Made by a program: the position numbers and the translations under genes. From Paracoccaceae bacterium (GTDB taxonomy: Bacteria > Pseudomonadota > Alphaproteobacteria > Rhodobacterales > Rhodobacteraceae): a stretch of DNA of 64,000 bases. Of the stretch, positions 17,738-26,124 are shown in pieces; the first letter of the stretch is position 1; every line of letters starts with the position of its first letter. The DNA lies in assembly GCA_947461435.1 (NCBI GenBank), contig CANHLE010000009.1, positions 1 to 64,000 of the forward strand. Direction: 5' to 3'. The notes under the pieces are model-generated. The model was not told the DNA's origin and did not search any database. It saw nothing but the letters and a program-made list of their open reading frames with translations.

Positions 17738-19561
17738 TCAGACCAGAATCTGACCCTTTTGCGCTGCCTCAAAGGCTTGCCGCGCGGCCTTGACCTCGCT
17801 GCGCGCAGACACTTCGGGCACGCCAACCTCCCACCAGCTTCCGCCAGCTTTGGTTGTGTGCCACGGGTCGCTGTCGATCACGATCACAACGGGACGGTCG
17901 GCAGTCTTCGCCTTGGCCAATTCCGTTTCCAATTCGGCAATCGAGCCGGCCTTCACGGCCAGCGCCCCCATGGCGCCGGCATGGGCGACAAAATCGATAT
18001 GCGACGGGTTGACGTGATACGACTCGTCCAGAAGGTTGTTGAACCCTGCCCCGCCTGTGCCCTTTTGCAAACGGTTGATGCACCCATAGCCGCGGTTGTC
18101 GGTGATCACGACGGTAAAGGGCACCCCCATCATCACGGCGGTCGCCAGTTCCGAATTGGCCATCATGTAACTGCCATCCCCAACCATGCAGATAACATCT
18201 GCCTTGGGACGGGCCATCTTGATCCCCAAAGCACCGGCAATTTCATAGCCCATGCAGGAAAACCCGTATTCCATGTGATAGCCGCCTTGGGCCGCATTCC
18301 AGATCTTGTGCAACTCGCCCGGCATCGTGCCCGCCGCGCCCATGACAATGGTGGCCGGGCCAGATGACCGCTGAACGGCCCCAATCACCTGCCCATCCGT
18401 CGGCAGCGCGTTTCCGTCCAAAGGCCGGGCTTTTTCGGCTTCCGTTGCGGCAAGCCAGTCGGTCTGCAGCGCAGGATCGGGTGACCAGGTTTTTGCCCCA
18501 AGCGCGGCACCAAAGGCCTCAAGCGCAACTTTTGCATCGCTGACAAGGTTCAGCGCACCATGCTTATAGGCATCATAAGCCTGCACATTCACAGACAAAA
18601 TCCGCAGGTCGGGATTTTTGAACAAGGACCAAGACCCTGTGGTGAAATCCTGCAGCCGGGTGCCCAGGGCCACCACGACATCCGCCGTTGCACAAAGCGC
18701 ATTGGCGCTGGATGATCCGGTCACGCCCACCGGGCCAAAATTCATCGGATGATCATGCGCCAGAACCGATTTGCCGGCCTGCGTTTCCACAACCGGTATA
18801 GCATGTTTTGCGGCAAAGGTGGCAAGACACGCCTCCGCCCCCGAATAGATCGCCCCGCCCCCCGCCACGATGACAGGGGTCTTGGCCGCCTTCAAAAGAT
18901 CGATCGCCGCGGCCAGTTCCTGCGCATCCGCCTCTGGCCGCCGAATTTTCCAAACCTTGGGCGCAAAAAAAGCCTCTGGATAATCATAGGCTTCGGCCTG
19001 GACATCCTGACAAAAGGCCAGCGTGACAGGCCCACATTCCGCCGGATCCGTCATCACCCGCAGGGCGCGGGGCAAGGCGGTCAAGATATGCTCGGGCCGC
19101 GAAATCCGGTCGAAATACCGCGATACCGGACGAAAGCAATCATTGGCAGACACGGTACCGTCGCCGAAATCCTCAACCTGCTGCAACACCGGGTCGGGCG
19201 CACGGCTGGCAAAGACATCGCCCGGGATCAGCAACACCGGCAGCCGATTGGCATGGGCCAAGGCGGCCGCCGTCACCATATTGGTCGCCCCCGGCCCAAT
19301 GGACGAGGTCACCGCCATGGCCCGGCGGCGCTTTGACGCTTTGGCAAAAGCAATGGCCGTGTGGGCCATGGTCTGTTCATTATGGCCGCGCCACGTGGGG
19401 ATCACGTCACGGTGGGCATACAGCGCTTCGCCCAGACCGGCCACGTTCCCATGCCCGAAAATCGCCCAGACACCTTCGATAAATCGATCACCCTCTTCGG
19501 TCATCTGAACGGAAAGCCATTTGACCATGGCCTGCGCGGCGGTCAGGCGAAGAGTCTTCAT
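17738..19561 (-). CDS. iolD: 3D-(3,5/4)-trihydroxycyclohexane-1,2-dione hydrolase IolD
   Basis: The 607-residue thiamine-diphosphate enzyme opens the inositol ring to give 5-deoxy-glucuronate. The N-terminal pyrimidine-binding domain contains GVWAIFGHGNVAGLGEAL and SIGPGATNMVTAAALAHANRLP. The central domain is around residues 215-340. The C-terminal cofactor domain has MEYGFSCMGYEIAGALG and the ThDP motif VGDGSYMMANSELATA. Length and order match IolD rather than acetolactate synthase. Its start overlaps the stop of iolC by four bases. Confidence 0.96.
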   Translation of the reverse strand: MKTLRLTAAQAMVKWLSVQMTEEGDRFIEGVWAIFGHGNVAGLGEALYAHRDVIPTWRGHNEQTMAHTAIAFAKASKRRRAMAVTSSIGPGATNMVTAAALAHANRLPVLLIPGDVFASRAPDPVLQQVEDFGDGTVSANDCFRPVSRYFDRISRPEHILTALPRALRVMTDPAECGPVTLAFCQDVQAEAYDYPEAFFAPKVWKIRRPEADAQELAAAIDLLKAAKTPVIVAGGGAIYSGAEACLATFAAKHAIPVVETQAGKSVLAHDHPMNFGPVGVTGSSSANALCATADVVVALGTRLQDFTTGSWSLFKNPDLRILSVNVQAYDAYKHGALNLVSDAKVALEAFGAALGAKTWSPDPALQTDWLAATEAEKARPLDGNALPTDGQVIGAVQRSSGPATIVMGAAGTMPGELHKIWNAAQGGYHMEYGFSCMGYEIAGALGIKMARPKADVICMVGDGSYMMANSELATAVMMGVPFTVVITDNRGYGCINRLQKGTGGAGFNNLLDESYHVNPSHIDFVAHAGAMGALAVKAGSIAELETELAKAKTADRPVVIVIDSDPWHTTKAGGSWWEVGVPEVSARSEVKAARQAFEAAQKGQILV

Positions 19562-21474
19562 ACCGGTTCTCCCTTGGTGCGGTGCTGGGCCCGCGCATCA
19601 TCCCAAATGCCGCACAGGCGGCGATAGTTGTCGGCCATGATCGCCGTTGCGTGTGCCGCGTCAATATCACCGGCCAGATAGGCGCGGCCCGTATCGGCGT
19701 GAATGGTTCGCCCCACCGCAAATCCCTTGACCAAGGGAAAGGGGGCGGCCAAGCGGAACGAGGCGGCCAATTCATCTTCGGTCTGGCCCAATCCCAAAAT
19801 CACGATGCCCTGAACATGGGGATCGCGCGTTTCGATCGCAGCGCAGGTCGCCGCCCAGGCTTGCGTGGTCTGCATCGGCTCCAGCTTCCACCAATCAGGA
19901 TAGATGCCAATGTCATAAAACCGCGTGATCAGCTTGGCCGTGGTCTGATCGTCAATCGGGCCCACCTTGGACGGGATGACTTCCAGCAGCATTTCCAAAC
20001 GATTGCGCCGACAGGCGTGAAACAGGCGCGTGATCGTTGCCTCTTGGGCGCTTTGCAGATCGGCCGCGTCATCGGGATGGCAAAAGCACAAGACCTTGAC
20101 GACATGTTCCAGCGGCCATTCGGACAGCCCGCCAAAATCGGGGCCCAATTCCGGCTCCAGCGTCAGCGGGCGTGATCCGGGCCATTCCACGGGCCGCCCG
20201 ATCCAAAGCCCCTGCCCGGCCGCCCGGTGCAGCGCGGTCTTGCCCAGACGATTGTCGCACAGCAGTCCATACCCCGGACGCCCCTCAGAAACGGCCAGCG
20301 CGGCATCCAGACACAATTCCTTGAACCGCCCGATGGACTCGGGCGTCGCGCCCGGCAGATCTTCAAGTTGGGACCGGTGATCAAAAGCAAAGGCTCGCAC
20401 CTCTGACCATTGTTTGCGCCGATTGGTCGACCAATGGATCTGCTCCAAAGCCGCATCCTTGCGAAGCGCCGGCGTCACCACGCCGCGGCGCAAAAAGAAC
20501 GCCAACTCCTCCCACGAGGGGTAGGCCGGCGTACAGCCATGACGGCTCACCGCAAAGGCGCCGCAGGCATTGGCGTATTTCAACGCGACGGGCCAGGATT
20601 CATCGTCCATCCAACCTTTGACCAGACCTGACATGAACCCGTCCCCCGCGCCCAGCACGTTGAACACTTCAATCGGAAAGCCCGGGCCCGACTGTCCCTC
20701 GTCCAGCGTGGCCGCAATATCGCCGGTAAAGGCAACAGCGCCCGCCGCCCCCCGTTTGCATACCAATGTGGCCTTGGACACCGCCCGAACGGCCCGCAAC
20801 GCGGCAATGGTATCGGTCGTGCCCCCGGCGATGTGAAATTCTTCTTCTGTGCCGACGATCAGATCGAAGAGATGCAAGGTGGCTTGCAGCTTTGCCGTCA
20901 CCTTTGCGCTTTCAATGAATCGGCTTTCGCCGTCCCCATGGCCCGCCAAGCCCCAAAGGTTCGGGCGATAGTCTATGTCCAAGGCGGTACGCGCGCCGGT
21001 TTTGCGGGCCAGGGTCAGCGCCTTCAAAACGGCGGCTTCGGTGCGCGGGTTCGACAGATGCGTCCCCGTGGCCACCACCGCGCGGGCCGAGGCGATGAAT
21101 TCTTCTTCGATGTCGTCTTCACACAGCGCCATGTCGGCACAGTTTTCCCGATAAAAGATCAAAGGGAAATGATGCTCATCGCGGATTCCCAGCAGAACCA
21201 AGGCCGTCAAACGCTCCGGGTCGGACTTGACACCCCGCACGTCCACGCCTTCGCGGATCAGTTCCTCGCGAATAAACCGCCCCATGTGTTCATTGCCAAC
21301 GCGCGTGATCAGGGCCGATTTCAATCCAAGACGCGCCATGCCCGCCGCCATGTTGGTCGGGCTGCCGCCAATATATTTTTGAAAGGACGCCATATCCTCC
21401 AAACGTCCCCCAACCTGCGCGCCATAAAGATCGACCGACGAGCGGCCTATGGTAATGACGTCAAGCAGTTTCAT
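19558..21474 (-). CDS. iolC: Fused 5-dehydro-2-deoxygluconokinase and DUF2090 aldolase-like protein (IolC-IolJ type)
   Basis: The 638-residue protein joins two parts. Residues 1-330 are a PfkB-family sugar kinase: YIGGSPTNMAAGMARLG near the start and the catalytic NVLGAGDGFMSGLVKG. Residues 340-638 match the DUF2090 domain, thought to act as the 2-deoxy-5-keto-gluconate 6-phosphate aldolase; REDVI-like motifs give way here to AFDHRSQLEDLPG and IVILGLGQ. Together they would phosphorylate the IolB product and split it into dihydroxyacetone phosphate and malonate semialdehyde. The aldolase role of the second half is from family knowledge. Confidence 0.93.
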   Translation of the reverse strand: MKLLDVITIGRSSVDLYGAQVGGRLEDMASFQKYIGGSPTNMAAGMARLGLKSALITRVGNEHMGRFIREELIREGVDVRGVKSDPERLTALVLLGIRDEHHFPLIFYRENCADMALCEDDIEEEFIASARAVVATGTHLSNPRTEAAVLKALTLARKTGARTALDIDYRPNLWGLAGHGDGESRFIESAKVTAKLQATLHLFDLIVGTEEEFHIAGGTTDTIAALRAVRAVSKATLVCKRGAAGAVAFTGDIAATLDEGQSGPGFPIEVFNVLGAGDGFMSGLVKGWMDDESWPVALKYANACGAFAVSRHGCTPAYPSWEELAFFLRRGVVTPALRKDAALEQIHWSTNRRKQWSEVRAFAFDHRSQLEDLPGATPESIGRFKELCLDAALAVSEGRPGYGLLCDNRLGKTALHRAAGQGLWIGRPVEWPGSRPLTLEPELGPDFGGLSEWPLEHVVKVLCFCHPDDAADLQSAQEATITRLFHACRRNRLEMLLEVIPSKVGPIDDQTTAKLITRFYDIGIYPDWWKLEPMQTTQAWAATCAAIETRDPHVQGIVILGLGQTEDELAASFRLAAPFPLVKGFAVGRTIHADTGRAYLAGDIDAAHATAIMADNYRRLCGIWDDARAQHRTKGEPV

Positions 21475-21544
21475 CCGAGTTCTCTTTCTTCAGCAGACAC
21501 TCCCCAGATTCGGGGAAGAAGACTCACAGTCTATTCAAATTTTT

Positions 21545-21558
21545 AGAATTTTTATTCC
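21545..21558. promoter_or_regulatory. Imperfect RpiR/IolR-type operator ahead of iolC
   Basis: AGAA-N6-TTCC lies in an AT-rich stretch about 70 bp before the iolC start. It differs at one base from GGAA-N6-TTCC, the motif I recall for the RpiR-type inositol repressor IolR of Sinorhizobium, and from the perfect copy ahead of the regulator gene. On the iolC coding strand it reads GGAATAAAAATTCT. Confidence 0.6.
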
Positions 21559-21585
21559 ATTTTTCGCCAAAGCAAAAGCAATTTC

Positions 21586-22410
21586 TTACCCGCGCGCCGA
21601 ACCGACAGCCACGGCCAAGGTGATCGCCATGGCAATGGTCGCCGACAAGGATCGAAACGCGCCGAAATCGACCTCGGGAACCGTCAGAACCGACTGGGCC
21701 GATTTTGCCAAGGGGCCGGACACACGATCGGTTAGGGCCACAACCGGAAGACGGCGGTCATGCGCATCCTGCGCCAAGGCGATGGTTTCTTCCGAATAGG
21801 GCGCAAAGGTGATGGCCAACAAGGCATCCCCGGGACGCAGCGCAAATCGGTGGTCCAGCTTGCCCACCCCATCGTGCAGCATGGCCGGAACTGACATTTT
21901 TTCAAAGACATATGCCAAATAGCAAGCCACCGGAAACGCCCGGCGCAGCCCCACCACATGAATGGTTTCAGCCTTTGCAAGGATCTCGACCGCCTGGTGC
22001 AACGACGCTTCATCCACCGACGAGGCCAAAGCCTCCAGCGAGGCGCGGCCCGCCTCAATAAACTCCCCCAGCAATGCCGAAGGAGAGCCCGCCCCCCCCT
22101 GCTTCAGATTTGTCAGGCGCGTGGCATAGTCTGGCCATCCCGGGGCATAGGCCCCCCGAAACAACCGCTGCATTTCCGAGAATCCCGAAAATCCCAAGAT
22201 TTGGCAAAACCGCATCAGCGCCGAAGGCGGCACATCGGCGCCGGCGGCCAATTCTGCCACGGTTGACACGGCAATTCGGTCCGTATTGGCGGCGATATAC
22301 TCGGCGCACTGCCGCAAACGCCGGGGCAAATCATCAATGACTTCGGTCAGACGCTCCCGAAACTCCTCGACCGAGGTTGGCGCAGCATCGTTGATCTCTG
22401 AAATATCCAT
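21586..22410 (-). CDS. MurR/RpiR family regulator, likely inositol repressor (IolR-like)
   Basis: The 274-residue protein has an N-terminal helix-turn-helix of the RpiR type (about 20-95; contains VSTVAELAAGADVPPSALM and FCQILGFSGFSEMQ) and a C-terminal SIS sugar-phosphate domain (about 125-265; contains IHVVGLRRAFPVACYLA and GDALLAITFAPYSEET). It is encoded immediately upstream of iolC on the same strand. Perfect and near-perfect GGAA-N6-TTCC sites lie ahead of itself and of iolC, so autoregulation plus control of iolCDB is likely. The inducer is probably a phosphorylated inositol intermediate. Confidence 0.9.
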   Translation of the reverse strand: MDISEINDAAPTSVEEFRERLTEVIDDLPRRLRQCAEYIAANTDRIAVSTVAELAAGADVPPSALMRFCQILGFSGFSEMQRLFRGAYAPGWPDYATRLTNLKQGGAGSPSALLGEFIEAGRASLEALASSVDEASLHQAVEILAKAETIHVVGLRRAFPVACYLAYVFEKMSVPAMLHDGVGKLDHRFALRPGDALLAITFAPYSEETIALAQDAHDRRLPVVALTDRVSGPLAKSAQSVLTVPEVDFGAFRSLSATIAMAITLAVAVGSARG

Positions 22411-22453
22411 CGGCTTCCCCAGCGGCGCGCTTTTGCCGAGAGGCTAACAAGGT

Positions 22454-22467
22454 GGAACAAATATTCC
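22454..22467. promoter_or_regulatory. Perfect GGAA-N6-TTCC operator ahead of the RpiR regulator gene
   Basis: GGAACAAATATTCC forms a perfect inverted repeat, extended by one more pair to TGGAA and TTCCA. It sits about 45 bp upstream of the regulator start codon, in the gap after coaD, in position for autorepression. Confidence 0.7.
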
Positions 22468-22480
22468 AACCCCTAAAGGC

Positions 22481-22978
22481 TTAGGTCTTGGGGTACCGCG
22501 ACTGCAAGGCAGCATCGATCGCGGGGGTCACGAATTTTGACACATCCCCCCCCAGACGCGCGATTTCCTTGACGAGTTTCGAGGCGATGGCTTGCCGGCG
22601 CGCATCTGCCATCAAGAAAACCGTCTCCACCGAGGCATCCATCGCCCGGTTCATGCCGACCATCTGAAATTCATATTCAAAGTCGGCCACGGCCCGCAGG
22701 CCGCGAATGATCATCGATGCGCCAACGTCCCGGGCACAATCGATCAGCAGGTTTTCAAACGGATGCACCACAATCTCTCCGCCGAACTTGGCGACGATCG
22801 GCGCACATTCCGCCTCAACCATGGCCACCCGGTCTTCCAGCGTGAACAAGGGCCCCTTGTCACGGTTGATGGCCACCCCAATGACCAACCGATCCACCAG
22901 CGTCAGGGCGCGCTGAATGATATCGATATGGCCCAGCGTGATCGGATCGAAGGTACCGGGGTAAAGACCAATCCGCAT
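22481..22978 (-). CDS. coaD: Pantetheine-phosphate adenylyltransferase CoaD
   Basis: The 165-residue enzyme adenylates 4'-phosphopantetheine, the penultimate step of coenzyme A synthesis. The nucleotidyltransferase signature GTFDPITLGHIDI is at the N terminus. IRGLRAVADFEYEFQM and the later SKLVKEIARLGGDVSKFV are diagnostic for CoaD. I start at the ATG at 22978, since the typical MRIGLYPGTFDP beginning follows immediately; the frame runs 12 codons further upstream without homology. Confidence 0.96.
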   Translation of the reverse strand: MRIGLYPGTFDPITLGHIDIIQRALTLVDRLVIGVAINRDKGPLFTLEDRVAMVEAECAPIVAKFGGEIVVHPFENLLIDCARDVGASMIIRGLRAVADFEYEFQMVGMNRAMDASVETVFLMADARRQAIASKLVKEIARLGGDVSKFVTPAIDAALQSRYPKT

Positions 22979-23068
22979 GGGGTGCTCCGCATTGAAGGTG
23001 GGGGCACGCAACATTATTGCGCAAGCCGTGGCAAGCCCGAAATTCGGACCAAACGCAAAAACCCGGCC

Positions 23069-23503
23069 TTAAAAGCCCTTGATCATTCCCTCCAACGCCT
23101 CTTTTTCCATGCCCAATTCCATCAGGCGCGCCTTGACCACATCACCGATGGAAATCAGACCCACCAGAACCGCGCCTTCCACAACAGGGATGTGGCGGAA
23201 CCGGCCGTCGGTCATTTTCTGCAGAACGGCGTCGGTTTGATCGGCCTTGCCGCAGGTGACGACCCGGGCCGTCATGATCGTGCTGACAGCCTCGGTCAGA
23301 CAAGACGGGCCGCGCCGCGCAATCTCGCGCACGATGTCCCGCTCTGACACGATGCCCGCCAGCGTCTTGCCATCGACCGAGATGACCAGGGCCCCGATCT
23401 TGCGTTGACTAAGCAGTTCGGCGGCCTGCGATACCGCAATTCCGGGGGCCACGGTCACCACCCCATCGGATCCTTTGGATTTCAAGATTTGACTGACAAG
23501 CAT
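23069..23503 (-). CDS. CBS-domain pair protein
   Basis: The 144-residue cytoplasmic protein consists of two tandem CBS motifs and little else. The first has VAPGIAVSQAAELLSQRKIGALVI and ends with GIVSERDIVREIA; the second has DAVLQKMTDGRFRHIPVV and GLISIGDVVKAR. Such Bateman modules bind adenosine nucleotides and regulate partner proteins. I prefer the ATG at 23503, six bases after GGAGGG. No partner gene is evident next to it. Confidence 0.9.
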   Translation of the reverse strand: MLVSQILKSKGSDGVVTVAPGIAVSQAAELLSQRKIGALVISVDGKTLAGIVSERDIVREIARRGPSCLTEAVSTIMTARVVTCGKADQTDAVLQKMTDGRFRHIPVVEGAVLVGLISIGDVVKARLMELGMEKEALEGMIKGF

Positions 23504-23584
23504 GGGCAACCCTCCCTGATTGTCCTGCTGATGCTCCGCTCAACGCAAGATTATGTCAATCGAATTCCCAATTTTAAACAATAG

Positions 23585-24475
23585 TTACCCAACGCTCGTC
23601 TCCAGCCGGGCCATCTCCGCTCTGGCGCGGCGGATCAACACCTCGGCAAAGCGGTTCAACCGCGATACCCGCGTATCATCCGCGTGCCGGATCAGCCAAA
23701 AGCTGCGGGTCAGGTGAATCTGCGTCGGCAGCACGCGAACCAGCTCTGGCGCGGCAGGCAGCGCAAAGTCGTGCACAACCCCCACCCCGGCCCCGGCCCG
23801 CAGGAAATTCAGCTGAACCGAGACAGAGTTAGAGGCCAAGGGCGGCGGGGTGATGCCAATCTCGGCCAGATAATCCAATTCCTTGTCAAAAATCATGTCA
23901 GGAATATAGCCGACAAAGCGATGTGCGGTCAGATCGGCTGCACTTCGGATGGGGGCGTGTTTGGCCAGATAGTCGCGCGATGCGGCCAGATGCAGGTGAT
24001 AATCGGTCAACTTTTGCACCGTCAGCCGCCCCGCTTCGGGGCGCGACACGCCGATCGCCATATCGGCCTCACGCTTGGACAGATTGAACACTCTGGGAAG
24101 AGCGACGATCTGCACCTCCAACCCGGGATTGTCATCGCAGATCCCGGCAAGGATCTGTGGCAGCAGATAATTGGCACATCCATCTGGCGCGCCGATACGG
24201 ACCTGTCCCGTCAATCCTTCCGGTCCCAGCATCACCTCGCCAGCCGCGCGCAGGGCAGCCTCGGCCTGTTCGGCATGCGGGATCAACCGAAGCCCCGCTT
24301 CCGTCACGGCATAGCCCTGCGGCGACTTTTGAAACAGCCGCGCGTCCAGACTGTCTTCCAACCGTCCAATCCGCCGCCCCACCGTTGCCGGATCGATTTT
24401 CAAGACCTTTGCAGCAGCAGACAGGCTTTCGCTGCGAGCTACTGCCAGAAAGATTCTCAGATCGTCCCAGTCCAT
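23585..24475 (-). CDS. LysR family transcriptional regulator
   Basis: The 296-residue regulator has an N-terminal winged helix (residues 1-60: DWDDLRIFLAVARSESLSAA and VGRRIGRLEDSLDARLF) and a periplasmic-binding-like effector domain (about 90-290). It is divergent from the semialdehyde dehydrogenase gene across 100 bp that hold TTGCA-type inverted repeats, so it is likely to control that gene and itself. I use the ATG at 24475; the frame upstream has no family similarity. Confidence 0.92.
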   Translation of the reverse strand: MDWDDLRIFLAVARSESLSAAAKVLKIDPATVGRRIGRLEDSLDARLFQKSPQGYAVTEAGLRLIPHAEQAEAALRAAGEVMLGPEGLTGQVRIGAPDGCANYLLPQILAGICDDNPGLEVQIVALPRVFNLSKREADMAIGVSRPEAGRLTVQKLTDYHLHLAASRDYLAKHAPIRSAADLTAHRFVGYIPDMIFDKELDYLAEIGITPPPLASNSVSVQLNFLRAGAGVGVVHDFALPAAPELVRVLPTQIHLTRSFWLIRHADDTRVSRLNRFAEVLIRRARAEMARLETSVG

Positions 24476-24484
24476 CGCGCAACC

Positions 24485-24498
24485 TTGCAAAACTGCAA
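24485..24498. promoter_or_regulatory. Candidate LysR-family operator between lysR gene and mmsA
   Basis: TTGCA-AAAC-TGCAA is a perfect inverted repeat and fits the T-N11-A LysR-box rule. It begins only ten bases from the regulator start codon. A further TTGCAA (24535-24540) lies about 50 bp away, on the mmsA side, and could be an activation site. Confidence 0.5.
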
Positions 24499-24575
24499 AA
24501 CCTCTTTGCCATATTTCTTCTTTGTCCGGCAATTTTGCAATGGTACACAGGATCATCAATTTGGGAGGACTTCCG

Positions 24576-26075
24576 ATGAAAGAAATCGGTCACTGGATCA
24601 ATGGCAAACATGTGGCGGGAACGTCGGGCCGCTTTGCCGATGTGTTCAACCCGGCCACCGGCGAGGTTCAGGCCCGCGTGGCGCTTGCCACCAAGGCCGA
24701 ACTGGACAGCGCCACAGCAGATGCTGCGCAGGCCCAAATCAAATGGGGCGCCACCAATCCACAGCGCCGCGCCCGCGTCATGATGGAGATGGTGCGCCTG
24801 ATCAACCGCGACATGGAAAAACTGGCTTTGGTCTTGTCGGCCGAACATGGCAAGACCGTGCCAGATGCCAAGGGCGATATTCAGCGCGGTCTGGAAGTGA
24901 TCGAATTCTGCATCGGCGCGCCGCAAATGCTCAAGGGCGAATTCACCGATTCCGCCGGTCCGGGCATCGATATGTATTCCATGCGCCAACCCATCGGGGT
25001 TGCGGCCGGGATCACCCCTTTCAACTTTCCGGCCATGATCCCGCTGTGGAAAATGGGCCCGGCCTTGGCCTGCGGCAACGCCTTTATCCTCAAACCGTCC
25101 GAGCGTGACCCCTCTGTGCCTTTGATGCTGGCAGAACTGTTCCAAGAGGCCGGCTTGCCCGACGGCGTCTTGCAAGTGATCAATGGCGACAAAGACTCGG
25201 TGGATGCGATTTTGGATAACCCGACCATCGCCGGCATCGGCTTTGTCGGATCCACGCCGATTGCGGAATACATTTATGGGCGCGGCTGCTCGAACGGCAA
25301 GCGGGTGCAATGCTTTGGCGGCGCCAAGAACCATATGATCATCATGCCGGACGCCGATCTGGATCAGGCGGCCGATGCGCTTGTGGGCGCGGGGTATGGC
25401 GCTGCGGGTGAACGCTGCATGGCCATTTCCGTGGCCCTGCCCGTGGGACAGAAGACCGCAGATGCCCTGATCGCCAAATTGATCCCCCGGATCGAAAAGC
25501 TGAAGGTCGGCCCTTACACGGCGGGCAACGACATTGACTATGGCCCGGTGGTGACCGCCGCAGCCAAGGCCAATATCCTGAAACTGGTTGAATCCGGCGT
25601 GGCGCAAGGCGCCAAACTGGTTGTGGATGGGCGCGGGTTCAAGCTGCAGGGCTATGAAAACGGGTTCTTCGTGGGCCCCCACCTGTTTGACCATGTCACA
25701 ACCGACATGGACATCTACCGCAAGGAAATCTTTGGTCCCGTCCTGTCCACTGTCCGGTGTGAGACCTACGAGCAAGCCTTGGGCTATGCGATGGATCACG
25801 AATACGGCAACGGCACCGCGATCTTCACCCGCGACGGCGACACGGCCCGCGATTTTGCCAACCGTATCAACGTCGGGATGATCGGCATCAACGTTCCGAT
25901 CCCGGTTCCGCTGGCCTATCACACCTTTGGCGGCTGGAAAAAATCAGCCTTCGGCGATTTGAACCAGCACGGGCCAGACAGCTTCCGGTTCTACACCCGG
26001 ACCAAAACGATCACCTCGCGCTGGCCCTCGGGGATCAAGGAAGGCGCAAGTTTGAACTTCAAGCAAATGGACTAA
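24576..26075 (+). CDS. mmsA: CoA-acylating methylmalonate/malonate semialdehyde dehydrogenase
   Basis: The 499-residue protein belongs to the CoA-dependent branch of the aldehyde dehydrogenases. It starts with GHWINGKHVAG, has GITPFNFPAMIPLWKM, the nucleotide-site GFVGSTPIAEYIY, KNHMIIMPDADLDQAAD and the catalytic cysteine in GAAGERCMAISVA. It oxidises methylmalonate semialdehyde (valine pathway) to propionyl-CoA, or malonate semialdehyde (inositol pathway, as IolA) to acetyl-CoA. A strong GGGAGGA site fixes the ATG. The nearby iolBCD genes make a dual role plausible. Confidence 0.94.
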   Translation: MKEIGHWINGKHVAGTSGRFADVFNPATGEVQARVALATKAELDSATADAAQAQIKWGATNPQRRARVMMEMVRLINRDMEKLALVLSAEHGKTVPDAKGDIQRGLEVIEFCIGAPQMLKGEFTDSAGPGIDMYSMRQPIGVAAGITPFNFPAMIPLWKMGPALACGNAFILKPSERDPSVPLMLAELFQEAGLPDGVLQVINGDKDSVDAILDNPTIAGIGFVGSTPIAEYIYGRGCSNGKRVQCFGGAKNHMIIMPDADLDQAADALVGAGYGAAGERCMAISVALPVGQKTADALIAKLIPRIEKLKVGPYTAGNDIDYGPVVTAAAKANILKLVESGVAQGAKLVVDGRGFKLQGYENGFFVGPHLFDHVTTDMDIYRKEIFGPVLSTVRCETYEQALGYAMDHEYGNGTAIFTRDGDTARDFANRINVGMIGINVPIPVPLAYHTFGGWKKSAFGDLNQHGPDSFRFYTRTKTITSRWPSGIKEGASLNFKQMD

Positions 26076-26081
26076 CCTAGC

Positions 26082-26107
26082 GGCGCGCCCTAGAGAGAGG
26101 GCGCGCC
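26082..26107 (+). terminator. Hairpin terminator after mmsA
   Basis: A ten-base perfect stem, GGCGCGCCCT pairing with AGGGCGCGCC, has a six-base loop and begins seven bases after the mmsA stop. The downstream base run is AATTCTT, a weak T tract. It abuts the ribosome site of the next small gene. Confidence 0.6.
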
Positions 26108-26124
26108 AATTCTTGAGGCACCGA

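Noticed and set aside
24132-25922. Long open frame on the minus strand opposite mmsA
   Set aside because: It is antisense to a well-supported dehydrogenase, its sequence is His/Arg/Gln-rich without any family motif, and it has no ribosome site. High-GC codon bias on the other strand explains it.
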